Counted from the stretch's first letter, positions 1 to 5,972 are shown. The stretch is 17,402 nt of DNA from Candidatus Pacearchaeota archaeon (GCA_002688875.1 NZDU01000003.1:35315-52716), one strand, 5' to 3'. Program-made: numbers and translations. Notes: generated from the letters alone by a model not told the origin.

Positions 1-173
1 AAGTTTTTCGGATAGAAAAACTTTTGCCTCTTCGGAATTGGGGATTCCTCAGATGAAGAAATTCTTTGGGTGAGAATTACATGGCTACCAGTTTGTCTTT
101 TGATTATAAAATTAAACTTATTACAGAGAATTTTTAGGCATTGTCTACCAGATATTTTTCTAAGAGGGGGCAT
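1..173 (-). CDS. hicA: HicA-like mRNA interferase toxin, partial (3' end outside window)
   Basis: Reading the minus strand from an ATG at 173 gives a frame that stays open to the window edge (57 codons). Its N-terminus MPPLRKISGRQ, then KILCNKFNF and RQTGSHVIL, matches the HicA family: the conserved Ser-Gly after the start, the Phe-rich strand, and the Gly-Ser-His of the catalytic motif (His is the RNase residue in known HicA). HicA toxins are small double-stranded-RNA-binding-fold RNases that cleave mRNA. The start overlaps the last 14 nt of the upstream hicB frame, so the pair is translationally coupled with antitoxin first. After residue 34 or so the sequence is less typical of HicA, so a frameshift or divergence in the C-terminal half is possible. 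The stop codon is not visible. Confidence 0.72.
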   Translation of the reverse strand, partial: MPPLRKISGRQCLKILCNKFNFIIKRQTGSHVILTQRISSSEESPIPKRQKFFYPKN

Positions 174-369
174 TTGCTACTTCGAAAGTTGTGAGTAATG
201 ATCTCTTTTTATTTTCTAAAGGAAACTCTTCTAGATAAAGTTCTGTGGCTTCAGTTAGATTTTGTATTGCTTCTTCTATTGTATGTCCTTGGCTTGAAGT
301 TCCAACTTCAGGACATAGGGCTATAAACATGTCTTCCTCTTTAGTTATAACTGCATTTAGTTGTACCAT
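160..369 (-). CDS. hicB: HicB-like antitoxin
   Basis: This 69-residue protein has the HicB partial RNase H-like fold pattern: an N-terminal strand (VQLNAVITKEEDMFIALCPE), then VGTSSQGHTIEEAIQNL and a helix ATELYLEEF. The Cys-Pro-Glu, the Ser-Gln-Gly turn and the EEA..NL..A helix are family hallmarks. HicB binds and blocks HicA, and longer HicB proteins also repress their own promoter through a C-terminal DNA-binding domain. This one has no such domain, so it is the short form. The next gene on the same strand is the hicA-like frame, overlapping by 14 nt. The segment lacks the plus-strand G/T skew of the neighbours, which fits a mobile toxin-antitoxin module. Confidence 0.85.
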   Translation of the reverse strand: MVQLNAVITKEEDMFIALCPEVGTSSQGHTIEEAIQNLTEATELYLEEFPLENKKRSLLTTFEVANAPS

Positions 370-413
370 GGTTTGTTAATGATCCGGAGGGTTATAAGTT
401 TTTCTGTGATTAG

Positions 414-422
414 TTTTAAAAA
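414..422 (+). promoter_or_regulatory. TATA-like box for the insertase gene
   Basis: TTTTAAAAA lies 29-37 nt before the ATG at 451, which fits a short-leader or leaderless archaeal transcript. It favours that ATG over the in-frame TTG at 361, which would sit upstream of the box and inside the hicB start region. Confidence 0.45.
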
Positions 423-450
423 CCCTTTTCTGTTAAGTAAGAGTAGGAAT

Positions 451-975
451 ATGGATGAGGATAAAGGAAAGAGTATGCTTTGGATTTTTATTGTAATGGG
501 AATATCTTTGTATATTGCTTACAATTGGGACAATATAACTTTGATAAAATATCTTGTTGGGAAAGTTTTGGATCCAACTTTTGGTGCTTTGCTTGATTGG
601 AATATTTATTTTGGATTTACAATTGTTATTGCATTTACATCTTTAGCCTTGACGCTTTCTCAGAAATATTTTTCAGATCAAGAGTCACTTAGAGAGATTA
701 AAGAAGAGCAGAAATATCTTCAAAAAGAGATGAAGGAATATAGAGATCATCCTGAGAAACTATTAGAATTACAGAAGAAACAATTTGAAATAATTCCTAA
801 GAGTTTCCACATTACTATGCAACCAATGATTTATACAGGTATTCCAGTGATATTGTTGTTTAGATGGTTCAGTGATTATTTAATGCCTATCTTTGGTAAT
901 TGGTGGATTTTATTCTATATGATTGGGGCAGTGATATTCTCTATGATTTTTAGGAAGATGTTTAATGTTGCTTAA
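451..975 (+). CDS. EMC3/TMCO1 family membrane insertase (DUF106, archaeal YidC-like)
   Basis: This 174-residue protein has hydrophobic segments near residues 9-25, 52-70, 121-140 and 150-167. Between the second and third lies a charged coiled-coil stretch (about 74-115: SLREIKEEQKYLQKEMKEYR, then LLELQKKQFE). This is the plan of archaeal DUF106 proteins, members of the Oxa1 superfamily with YidC, Get1 and EMC3, which help insert membrane proteins at the ribosome or translocon. The signature DPTFG-LLDW before the second segment and the PKSFHITMQPM stretch after the coiled coil support it. The frame opens further upstream at a TTG (361), but the ATG at 451 follows a TATA-like box and gives a normal N-terminus. 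The stop overlaps the 3' end of the convergent gene by 14 nt. Confidence 0.85.
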   Translation: MDEDKGKSMLWIFIVMGISLYIAYNWDNITLIKYLVGKVLDPTFGALLDWNIYFGFTIVIAFTSLALTLSQKYFSDQESLREIKEEQKYLQKEMKEYRDHPEKLLELQKKQFEIIPKSFHITMQPMIYTGIPVILLFRWFSDYLMPIFGNWWILFYMIGAVIFSMIFRKMFNVA

Positions 976-1639
976 TTTTAGAGTTATTATTTATTATCCT
1001 TGATTCATATTTTTTTGATGTTTTGAAGAACATAATAATTTCAAAAATTGAAGAGACAGATTTAATTAAGAATCCTATGAAGATTAAGTATGTTAGTCCT
1101 GCTATAATATTCAGAATACCTATAATTTTTGCATGCTCTACTTTTCCTTTTAATTTCAGCATGCCTATTCCTAAAAAAATTGAGATTAATCCATGGATTA
1201 AAGAATATACAATAAATGAAATAAATATATATCCCATAATCTTTGCAATATCTTCTTGCAATTCGTTGGCTAGTTTTTCATTATTATTTTCGGAATTCTC
1301 AAGGTCAAGACTTGCGAGATCTCCATATTTATCTGTGATATTTTGTCCAATTAAATTACCGCCAACTAGGAAAAATAAGGTTGTGATAATGGATAAAATT
1401 ATTGCAATCCAAGAAATTATTTGCAATAATTTAGAATTAAACATTCTACCTAGAAGTGCAAATCCATATAAAAAAAGAATAGAGGATGCAATTCCTATGA
1501 TAATAAATATGATGAAAGAGATGGTAGAGATAATCTCTAATCCCATAAGGCTTATAACTTTCTGGATAACTAAGTAAACGTAGAAATAAAATAATAATAC
1601 TATTCCAGCTATTCCTGCAGACCTTAGAGGTTTACCCAT
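962..1639 (-). CDS. Multi-pass membrane protein of unknown function
   Basis: I do not recognise a characterised family. The 225-residue product has about five hydrophobic segments (roughly 10-27, 37-64, 73-94, 136-160 and 170-200), with a polar loop around 100-130 rich in Asn, Glu and Asp. It ends in a basic, Asn-rich tail (ESRIINNNSKIKQH). The ATG at 1639 lies 22-30 nt from a TATA-like box (1661-1669), so the transcript is probably leaderless. The 3' end overlaps the convergent insertase gene by 14 nt. Base use is A/T-rich without the plus-strand G/T bias of the neighbours. The opposite-strand frame 1023-1577 has no recognisable domain and is treated as a shadow. Confidence 0.6.
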   Translation of the reverse strand: MGKPLRSAGIAGIVLLFYFYVYLVIQKVISLMGLEIISTISFIIFIIIGIASSILFLYGFALLGRMFNSKLLQIISWIAIILSIITTLFFLVGGNLIGQNITDKYGDLASLDLENSENNNEKLANELQEDIAKIMGYIFISFIVYSLIHGLISIFLGIGMLKLKGKVEHAKIIGILNIIAGLTYLIFIGFLIKSVSSIFEIIMFFKTSKKYESRIINNNSKIKQH

Positions 1640-1660
1640 AATACAAATAATTTATAGAAG

Positions 1661-1669
1661 TATATAAAT
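1661..1669 (-). promoter_or_regulatory. TATA-like box upstream of the membrane protein gene 962-1639
   Basis: On the minus strand this reads ATTTATATA and ends 22 nt before the ATG at 1639, the spacing expected for a leaderless archaeal gene. It is nearly symmetric but lies too close to the plus-strand TTG at 1674 to serve that start. Confidence 0.5.
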
Positions 1670-1673
1670 ATGA

Positions 1674-1856
1674 TTGTTAAATTTACAATATTTGTTGTAT
1701 GTTTTTTTGATAACTATGATCCCTATCCTTTTAATTTTTGGATGGATGAGGAGTGTGTTTGCTCTTACTGCTATTGCAGATACTTGGTTGTGGTGGTATA
1801 TTGGGGCTTCGATAATTTCTAGTATTGCTTTGAGTAAGGCGGTGGGGTTGCAGTGA
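1674..1856 (+). CDS. Small hydrophobic protein, two predicted membrane segments
   Basis: This 60-residue frame consists almost entirely of two hydrophobic stretches (about 6-24 and 40-53) split by a short MRSVFALTAIADTW stretch. The start is uncertain. TTG at 1674 gives a full first membrane segment, while the first ATG in frame, at 1716, would leave 46 residues and cut that segment. The stop is 2 nt from the stop of the convergent gene 1859-2260, the tight packing seen at other real gene ends here. The base composition shows the local plus-strand G/T skew. No family is recognised, and this could be a chance frame. Confidence 0.4.
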   Translation: MLNLQYLLYVFLITMIPILLIFGWMRSVFALTAIADTWLWWYIGASIISSIALSKAVGLQ

Positions 1857-1858
1857 TT

Positions 1859-2260
1859 TTAGAAATATCCTAGAGATTGCAATAAAAGGAGGAATAGAAC
1901 TAATAAAACGATCCAGTAGATATATCTTGGATCAATTCCTGTTTGCGCTTTTTTATTTTTAATAATTTCTTCTAAAATGCTTATCCTCTTTTCCATGTTA
2001 TTGTATAGTTCCCTTATCTTTAAAGACTTATTGATCTCGGCAATTTCGTTTTTATTGCTAGATATTCTAAATGATAAGTAATTCCATCTTGACCAAATGG
2101 ATATCATGGTCATACCGATAATTGCTACAGAAACAAATGTAACTGATAATATTATTGCTATAGGTGAAATATTTTCTGGTTCTTGTAAATAGAATATAGT
2201 AACTGTTACTAGTATGGCGGCAACAGATATTGCAATAGTGATTATATCTTTAATTTCCAT
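1859..2260 (-). CDS. Small membrane protein with central coiled coil, unknown function
   Basis: The 133-residue product has hydrophobic segments near 6-24, 31-54 and 112-130. A polar helix at about 66-104 (NKNEIAEINKSLKIRELYNN, then MEKRISILEEII) looks like a coiled coil. The start overlaps the end of the VanZ-like gene by 11 nt on the same strand, so the two are probably co-transcribed and coupled. Base use is A-rich and unskewed, unlike the VanZ-like gene, and the composition changes within about 50-80 nt of the junction. No named family is recognised. A membrane-anchored dimeric scaffold is one possibility, but nothing in the sequence fixes a function. Confidence 0.6.
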   Translation of the reverse strand: MEIKDIITIAISVAAILVTVTIFYLQEPENISPIAIILSVTFVSVAIIGMTMISIWSRWNYLSFRISSNKNEIAEINKSLKIRELYNNMEKRISILEEIIKNKKAQTGIDPRYIYWIVLLVLFLLLLQSLGYF

Positions 2261-2648
2261 TTTTATTTTTATTGCAATTACAATGATTGTTGTATGCTAT
2301 ACCTGTTATTATGATTCCTATTGAGTTAGTTATTATGTCTTTTATTGCTGAGGCTCTTCCTGGGATGAAGTATTGGTGGATTTCGTCGGAGATGCTGTAG
2401 GTTAGGGCGATTAGAATGGCGAGGAAGATTAGGGGTTTTGAGGGTTTTCCTTTTGTTAGGGTGATTAGGAGGAATAATGATAGATATGAGAAGGCGGTGA
2501 AGTGGTAGATGTAGCTTAGATAGCCGGATGAAGAGCTAGTTGTTGTGAAGGTTATTGATGAGATGTAGAAAATTAGGGCTAGGATTATTATGGTGATTAG
2601 TAGTGAGATTGCGCGGTTTTCTTCGAAAAAAGATAATGGGTTCCTCAT
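2250..2648 (-). CDS. VanZ-like family membrane protein
   Basis: From the ATG at 2648 this is a 132-residue protein with four hydrophobic segments. The family signature is clear: SDEIHQYFIPGRASAIKDII followed by TNSIGIIITG, where the Asp-Glu-x-His-Gln and the Pro-Gly-Arg..Asp are conserved in VanZ-like proteins. VanZ raises teicoplanin resistance in enterococci, but the role of the family at large is unknown. The frame extends to an ATG at 2672, but that codon abuts the TATA-like box (2671-2687). The second Met (MRNPLSFF) is 26-36 nt downstream of the box and is the better start. The gene is divergent from the repeat-led prefoldin gene and is followed by an overlapping membrane protein gene. 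Confidence 0.75.
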   Translation of the reverse strand: MRNPLSFFEENRAISLLITIIILALIFYISSITFTTTSSSSGYLSYIYHFTAFSYLSLFLLITLTKGKPSKPLIFLAILIALTYSISDEIHQYFIPGRASAIKDIITNSIGIIITGIAYNNHCNCNKNKNGN

Positions 2649-2670
2649 TTTTAAGATTTTTAGAGAATGC

Positions 2671-2687
2671 ATATATTTAAAAATATA
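2671..2687. promoter_or_regulatory. Bidirectional TATA-like element
   Basis: The A/T block ATATATTTAAAAATATA can be read on both strands. On the minus strand it sits about 26-36 nt before the VanZ-like ATG at 2648. On the plus strand it predicts transcription starting near 2700-2710, just before the GGAGGT and the 60-nt repeats, which gives the prefoldin gene an unusually long leader of roughly 135-145 nt. Confidence 0.45.
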
Positions 2688-2720
2688 GATATTTAGGCGT
2701 AATGATACATATGGAGGTAA

Positions 2721-2852
2721 TAAAATGGATCATAATGAGATTGCAAATCTCAAATAATCCATTTTAACAAAGGAAAAAAATAAAATGGATCATAATGAAA
2801 TTATGGATTTCAAATAATCCATTTTAACAAAGGAAAAAAATAAAATGGATCA
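2721..2852 (+). repeat. 60-nt tandem repeats (two full copies and a partial third) containing mini reading frames
   Basis: Copies at 2721-2780 and 2781-2840 are identical except in a small central block. A third copy begins at 2841 and becomes the start of the prefoldin-like gene. Each full copy holds an 11-codon frame including the stop (2725-2757, MDHNEIANLK; 2785-2817, MDHNEIMDFK) whose start matches the gene's own MDQGEI. Each copy also folds as a hairpin: arms TAAAATGGAT and ATCCATTTTA outside (2721-2730 with 2757-2766; 2781-2790 with 2817-2826), and a 6-bp inner stem. In the inner stem GAGATT/AATCTC of copy 1 becomes GAAATT/GATTTC in copy 2, a paired G-C to A-T change that keeps the stem. 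A GGAGGT ribosome-binding-type sequence precedes copy 1, and AAAGGA precedes the later starts. Confidence 0.9.
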
Positions 2853-3390
2853 AGGAGAAATAATTAAAGTTCAGATGATGGAGCAGGAAGTTAATCAGCT
2901 TAATGAGCAGTTGAAGGTAGTTGAGCAGAACGTTGTGGAGTTGGGGAGTTTGAATGAGAGTTTGGATGAGTTGGGGAAGGGGAAGGAGATACTTGCTAAT
3001 TTGGGTAAGAAGATTTTTGTTCCTGTGGAGATTAAGGATGATAAGTTGATGGTGGATATTGGGAAGGATCATATGGTTAAGAAGAGTGTTGGAGATACTA
3101 AGGTTATTGTTGAGAATCAGATTGGGAGTTTGATGGATGTGAAGGGGCATGTTATGGAGAGGTTGCAGGGTCTTGAGGAGGAGATGAATGAATTGATTAT
3201 GAAGATTCAGAAGGAGCATATGGAGGAGCAGGTTGGTAAGGGGGTTGGGGATGGGTCTGGGCATGAAGGGCATGGGCCTAGTGGGGATGGGTCGGGTCAT
3301 GAAAGGCATGGGCATTCACATGAGCATGTGCATGATAGTTCAGGTAAGAAGGAAGAGGGGATTGAGGAGTTGGCGGGTGGGAGTGATTAG
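2845..3390 (+). CDS. Prefoldin alpha subunit-like protein with His-rich C-terminal tail
   Basis: The 181-residue product has the prefoldin-alpha plan: an N-terminal helix (about 5-45), a beta-hairpin region with KIFVPVEIKDDKLMVDIGKD and VKKSVGDTKVIVENQIG (55-94), and a C-terminal helix (95-128) that would pair with the first as a coiled coil. Prefoldin is a hexamer of two alpha and four beta subunits that hands unfolded proteins to the thermosome. Archaeal alpha subunits usually end soon after the second helix. Here a Gly- and His-rich tail follows (130-181), with eight His between residues 140 and 163, which could bind metal. The ATG lies in the partial third repeat, and the two upstream repeats carry mini frames with the same first residues. 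The gene ends 10 nt from the convergent isomerase gene. Confidence 0.75.
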   Translation: MDQGEIIKVQMMEQEVNQLNEQLKVVEQNVVELGSLNESLDELGKGKEILANLGKKIFVPVEIKDDKLMVDIGKDHMVKKSVGDTKVIVENQIGSLMDVKGHVMERLQGLEEEMNELIMKIQKEHMEEQVGKGVGDGSGHEGHGPSGDGSGHERHGHSHEHVHDSSGKKEEGIEELAGGSD

Positions 3391-3400
3391 TAAGAAATAA

Positions 3401-4210
3401 TTATTTGTTAACCTTCTCTAGAAATTTGTTGTAAGTTAAATTTCCATGTTCAGTTATTATTTTAGTTATATATTTTTTGGGTACGAAGTCGAATGCAGGG
3501 TTTTTTATTTTTATTGATTTAGGAGCGCGGTCCCAGACTTCGTTGAGGGCTCGTTGTTCTATTGGAACTGGGGTTTTGGAGTATTTCCAAGAGTCAGCGA
3601 TTATGTACAAAGGGATTTTGTGTAAGTGGGCTAGTTCGGCTATGGTTCGGCTTCCTATTTTGTTGATTATTCCTTTTTTAGTTAGGGCGTCAGCCCCTAG
3701 GAATATTTTATTTGCTTTCTTTGTGTTTTGTCTTTTTTCTAAGGCTATTGCTAGGGCTGAATCGATGAACATTGTAACTTTGATGTTGTGTTTTTTTAGT
3801 TCTCTGGCGGTTTTTCTTCCTTGGAATAATGGTCTTGTTTCTGTGTTGTAGACTTCGAAATTCTTTTTTTTCTTTTTGGCGTTGATTAAGGAATGGGTTA
3901 CATTGGTTGAATGGCAGTGGGTGAAGATTACGTCTTTTGGTTTTATTAGTTTTAGAATGTGTTTGTTTATTTTTTCTTGGGCCTCGTCGAAATGGTTTAG
4001 GATTTTTTCTGTAGGTTGTTTATCAGCTAGGTTTAAAACGTGTTGAAGCATTGGTTCGGTTAGTCTTAGGGAGAGGAGTTTTGTTTTTGCTTGTTTTGTG
4101 GGGTTTAGAGCATAAGCTTTGAGTCCTGCTTTGGCTATGTTTCTGGCTCCTTGGATTTTGATTGATTTTATATCTTTGCAGATTTGGTTGAACCTCTTTT
4201 TGTTTTTCAT
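3401..4210 (-). CDS. Ribose-1,5-bisphosphate isomerase (eIF2B alpha/beta/delta-like family)
   Basis: This 269-residue protein belongs to the eIF2B/MtnA-like isomerase superfamily. Seen: IKIQGARNIAKAG near the N-terminus, FTHCHST with Cys99, YNTETRPLFQGRKTAREL (121-138), FIDSA (148-152), FLGADAL with Asp174, and IGSRTIAELAH then PLYIIADSWKY. In the archaeal isomerases and MtnA, a Cys and an Asp at these places act in catalysis. Archaeal members convert ribose-1,5-bisphosphate to ribulose-1,5-bisphosphate in the AMP (pentose bisphosphate) pathway, between AMP phosphorylase and type III RuBisCO; neither partner is in the window. A role as an eIF2B-like translation factor is the main alternative, but the Cys and Asp favour the enzyme. 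A TATA-like box at 4231-4239 predicts a leaderless transcript. Confidence 0.85.
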   Translation of the reverse strand: MKNKKRFNQICKDIKSIKIQGARNIAKAGLKAYALNPTKQAKTKLLSLRLTEPMLQHVLNLADKQPTEKILNHFDEAQEKINKHILKLIKPKDVIFTHCHSTNVTHSLINAKKKKKNFEVYNTETRPLFQGRKTARELKKHNIKVTMFIDSALAIALEKRQNTKKANKIFLGADALTKKGIINKIGSRTIAELAHLHKIPLYIIADSWKYSKTPVPIEQRALNEVWDRAPKSIKIKNPAFDFVPKKYITKIITEHGNLTYNKFLEKVNK

Positions 4211-4230
4211 ATATTGATAAGATAGGGAAA

Positions 4231-4239
4231 GTATAAAAG
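4231..4239 (-). promoter_or_regulatory. TATA-like box for the ribose-1,5-bisphosphate isomerase gene
   Basis: The minus strand reads CTTTTATAC, 21-29 nt from the ATG at 4210, as expected for leaderless archaeal transcription. Confidence 0.5.
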
Positions 4240-4245
4240 AGTTTA

Positions 4246-4317
4246 GTTGGGCTTAGCTACCGGCTTCTAAAATAGGTTTATGAGAATAAATCTCATAAAG
4301 GCCACTGCTTCGCCTAA
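4246..4317. other. Structured intergenic segment, possible small RNA
   Basis: The 275-nt gap between the isomerase and SpoIIM-family genes holds one clear fold: a perfect 9-bp stem TTTATGAGA/TCTCATAAA (4278-4286 with 4292-4300) with a 5-nt loop. Around it, TTGGGC (4247-4252) can pair with GCCTAA (4312-4317), allowing one G-U pair. A TATA-like block around 4328-4338 on the minus strand and one at 4231-4240 on the plus strand could drive either strand. It does not match tRNA, 5S or C/D-box patterns that I can recognise. The rest of the gap (4320-4455) is A/T-rich and shows nothing else clear. Confidence 0.25.
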
Positions 4318-4456
4318 ATTTATTGGTACCTATAAATTAAAATTAGGTTAGGAGATCGTTTTCATTTTGTTTTGTAAGTCTATGTTTGATTTTGATTTTA
4401 GGTTATTAATTAAATCTTTAAAAAGTCTGGAATCTAGGTAGTAATGTTAGAGGTAA

Positions 4457-4466
4457 AAATATAAAA
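4457..4466 (+). promoter_or_regulatory. TATA-like box for the SpoIIM-family gene
   Basis: AAATATAAAA ends 20 nt before the ATG at 4486. A second candidate, CTTTAAAAAG at 4416-4425, would give a leader of about 35-45 nt. The sequence does not decide between them. Confidence 0.35.
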
Positions 4467-4485
4467 TAAAAGAGGATGATAAAAA

Positions 4486-5346
4486 ATGTTTGAGATGTTG
4501 ATTAATCCGAAGAAGGCTGAGAGGAGGCCTTGGGAGATGTTTTTTGTGGGGGCGTTTTATGCGACGCTTTCGCTTGTTTTGACTCAATGGATATTTTCTG
4601 GAGATCCGGTTTTGTCTAAATATACTGGGATTTTGGTTGTTACGTTTACGGTGATGCTTTCGCTTCCTTTTATGTATTTTTCAATAAAGAATGAAGAGGA
4701 GAAAGATCTTCAGGGTTATAATTTTCTTGGGTTGCTTAAGGAGCATAGCAAGGCGTTGACTTATTTTATGTTTTTGTTTTTTGGGTTTATAGTGGCGTTT
4801 TCGTTTTGGTATATTGCGTTCGATGACGGGAATCAGAATTTTAGGGCTCAGATAGAGACCTATTGTTTGATTAATCGGCCGACGGGTTTTGATAAATGTG
4901 TGAGTGATTACGGGTTGAATAGTGCGGCTAAGGCTACGGGGTATTTGGGGGCTAAGGATAAGATAGTTAATATTTTTACGAATAATATTTATGTGCTTAT
5001 ATTTACTCTTTTGTTTTCTCTTATTTTTGGGGCGGGAGCTATATTTATTTTGGCTTGGAACGCTAGTGTGATAAGTGCGGCGATTGGTATTTTTTCTAAA
5101 TCTAGTTTGATGAATTTGCCGTTGGGTTTGTTTAGATATATGATACATGGGATTCCGGAGATAGGGAGTTATTTTGCGGGGGCGTTGGCTGGAGGGATAA
5201 TTAGTATTGCGGTGATAAAGCATGATATTAAATCTGAGAAGTTTTGGGTGATTTTGCAGGATTCTTTGAATTTAGTTATTTTGGCTGTGGTATTATTGAT
5301 TATAGCTGCGTTGATAGAAGTGTTGATTACTCCTTTGTTTTTTTAG
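4486..5346 (+). CDS. SpoIIM/DUF95 family membrane protein
   Basis: The 286-residue protein has about six hydrophobic segments (roughly 19-36, 47-66, 92-110, 168-200, 222-244 and 258-284). The SpoIIM family signature is in the C-terminal half: MIHGIPEIGSYFAGALAGG (about 219-237), followed by DSLNLVILAVVLLIIAALIE. In Bacillus, SpoIIM is part of the engulfment complex. Archaeal members are common and often called stage II sporulation protein M, but no sporulation exists there; a role in membrane or envelope remodelling is only inferred. An extracytoplasmic-type loop at about 111-165 contains two Cys (YCLINRPTGFDKC). The gene is followed by a separately promoted zinc-ribbon gene on the same strand. 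Confidence 0.75.
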   Translation: MFEMLINPKKAERRPWEMFFVGAFYATLSLVLTQWIFSGDPVLSKYTGILVVTFTVMLSLPFMYFSIKNEEEKDLQGYNFLGLLKEHSKALTYFMFLFFGFIVAFSFWYIAFDDGNQNFRAQIETYCLINRPTGFDKCVSDYGLNSAAKATGYLGAKDKIVNIFTNNIYVLIFTLLFSLIFGAGAIFILAWNASVISAAIGIFSKSSLMNLPLGLFRYMIHGIPEIGSYFAGALAGGIISIAVIKHDIKSEKFWVILQDSLNLVILAVVLLIIAALIEVLITPLFF

Positions 5347-5358
5347 TTTTTGGAAGAT

Positions 5359-5370
5359 TTTATATATATT
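5359..5370 (+). promoter_or_regulatory. TATA-like box for the small zinc-ribbon gene
   Basis: TTATATATATT-type sequence lies 29-40 nt before the ATG at 5399, downstream of the SpoIIM-family stop, suggesting that the small gene has its own start of transcription. Confidence 0.4.
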
Positions 5371-5398
5371 GAGTTGTAGATATTTCTTAGATTAAAAA

Positions 5399-5542
5399 AT
5401 GGGTTATGTGTGTAATAATTGCAATTTTAGAAGTGAGAAGAAGATGAAGGAGTGTTTGTATTGTGAGAGGAGGGAGAGTGTTGAGAAAGATAAGAGGGCT
5501 GAGGAGTTGTTAGATGAGGTTGATAGGTTGTTGCATGGTTGA
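5399..5542 (+). CDS. Small zinc-ribbon protein (47 residues)
   Basis: ATG at 5399 opens a 47-residue frame beginning MGYVCNNCNFRSEKKMKECL and continuing YCERRE. The two pairs Cys5-x2-Cys8 and Cys19-x2-Cys22 form a four-Cys zinc ribbon or knuckle. The rest (about 26-46) is a charged amphipathic helix (EKDKRAEELLDEVDRLL). Many archaea carry such mini zinc ribbons, mostly of unknown function, acting in protein-protein or nucleic-acid contacts. Support for a real gene: a TATA-like box 29-40 nt upstream, the G/T skew of the region, four correctly spaced Cys, and a stop only 3 nt from the stop of the convergent gene 5546-5890. Confidence 0.75.
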   Translation: MGYVCNNCNFRSEKKMKECLYCERRESVEKDKRAEELLDEVDRLLHG

Positions 5543-5545
5543 TTG

Positions 5546-5890
5546 TTAGGATGATTTGTCTTTCCAAGGTAGATTGTTATACATGATCCATTTGTCTATG
5601 TAACTTGTAGAATTTTGGACTAGATTACTCATTAACAGATCTATATTATTTGGATCGATATACTCCTGCTGATCTAATGATTTACATTTATTTGCTAAAT
5701 CTAATTTTAATTGTTCTTTTTTATTTGGGGGGAGACCTTTGGAAGCTATATATCCTAAAATAAAATAAGCACTTCTTTCTAGTTTTGATTTCGTTAATAA
5801 GGAATCTATTACCTCTGCATATTTTATCCCAAAATGAAGAGAACCCCTTGACAATTCTAGGCCCTGTTTTAATGCAATATCGCTAATCAT
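5546..5890 (-). CDS. Hypothetical helical protein
   Basis: I do not recognise this 114-residue protein. It is soluble and mostly helical by residue pattern, with ISDIALKQGLELSRGSLHFG, a second helix around KSKLERSAYFILGYIASKG, and a Leu/Lys-rich helix QLKLDLANKC. No catalytic motif or Cys cluster is evident. A TATA-like box (minus-strand AATATTTATAAGT, 5911-5923) precedes the ATG at the leaderless distance, and the 3' end is 3 nt from the convergent zinc-ribbon gene. The composition is unskewed and A/T-rich, unlike both neighbours, suggesting recent insertion. Confidence 0.6.
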   Translation of the reverse strand: MISDIALKQGLELSRGSLHFGIKYAEVIDSLLTKSKLERSAYFILGYIASKGLPPNKKEQLKLDLANKCKSLDQQEYIDPNNIDLLMSNLVQNSTSYIDKWIMYNNLPWKDKSS

Positions 5891-5910
5891 TACATTTTGA
5901 ATAATTCGCC

Positions 5911-5950
5911 ACTTATAAATATTAGTATGTTATTGGATTAATATTTAAAA
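5911..5950. promoter_or_regulatory. Divergent pair of TATA-like boxes
   Basis: ACTTATAAATATT (5911-5923), read on the minus strand, serves the gene starting at 5890. ATATTTAAAA (5941-5950) serves the plus-strand gene starting at 5973. Both are at the 21-32 nt spacing of leaderless archaeal promoters. Confidence 0.5.
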
Positions 5951-5972
5951 AGCCTTAGTTTCTTAATTATTT

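Noticed and set aside
361..450. A 30-residue N-terminal extension of the insertase from a TTG at 361
   Set aside because: It overlaps the divergent hicB start and lies before the TATA-like box at 414-422; the ATG at 451 gives a normal family N-terminus.
1023..1577. A 184-codon plus-strand frame opposite the membrane protein gene 962-1639
   Set aside because: It has no recognisable domain, has no promoter, and lies wholly opposite a frame with regular membrane segments and a leaderless promoter.
2711..2767. An 18-residue frame (ATG at 2711) overlapping mini frame 1 in another phase
   Set aside because: It would use the GGAGGT sequence as coding, has no ribosome-binding site of its own, and the second repeat copy lacks the matching start.
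2824..3315. A 163-codon minus-strand frame opposite the prefoldin-like gene
   Set aside because: Its translation is a low-complexity run of Met-Pro and Leu-Asn-His repeats, which is the reverse of the G/T-rich coding strand of prefoldin.
4250..4320. A tRNA or C/D-box RNA in the isomerase-SpoIIM gap
   Set aside because: No T-arm, D-arm or anticodon arm can be drawn, and there are no C (RUGAUGA) and D (CUGA) boxes.
4280..4351. A 23-residue frame starting within the 4278-4300 hairpin
   Set aside because: No ribosome-binding site or suitably spaced promoter, and the start codon is inside a perfect stem; too short to support on its own.
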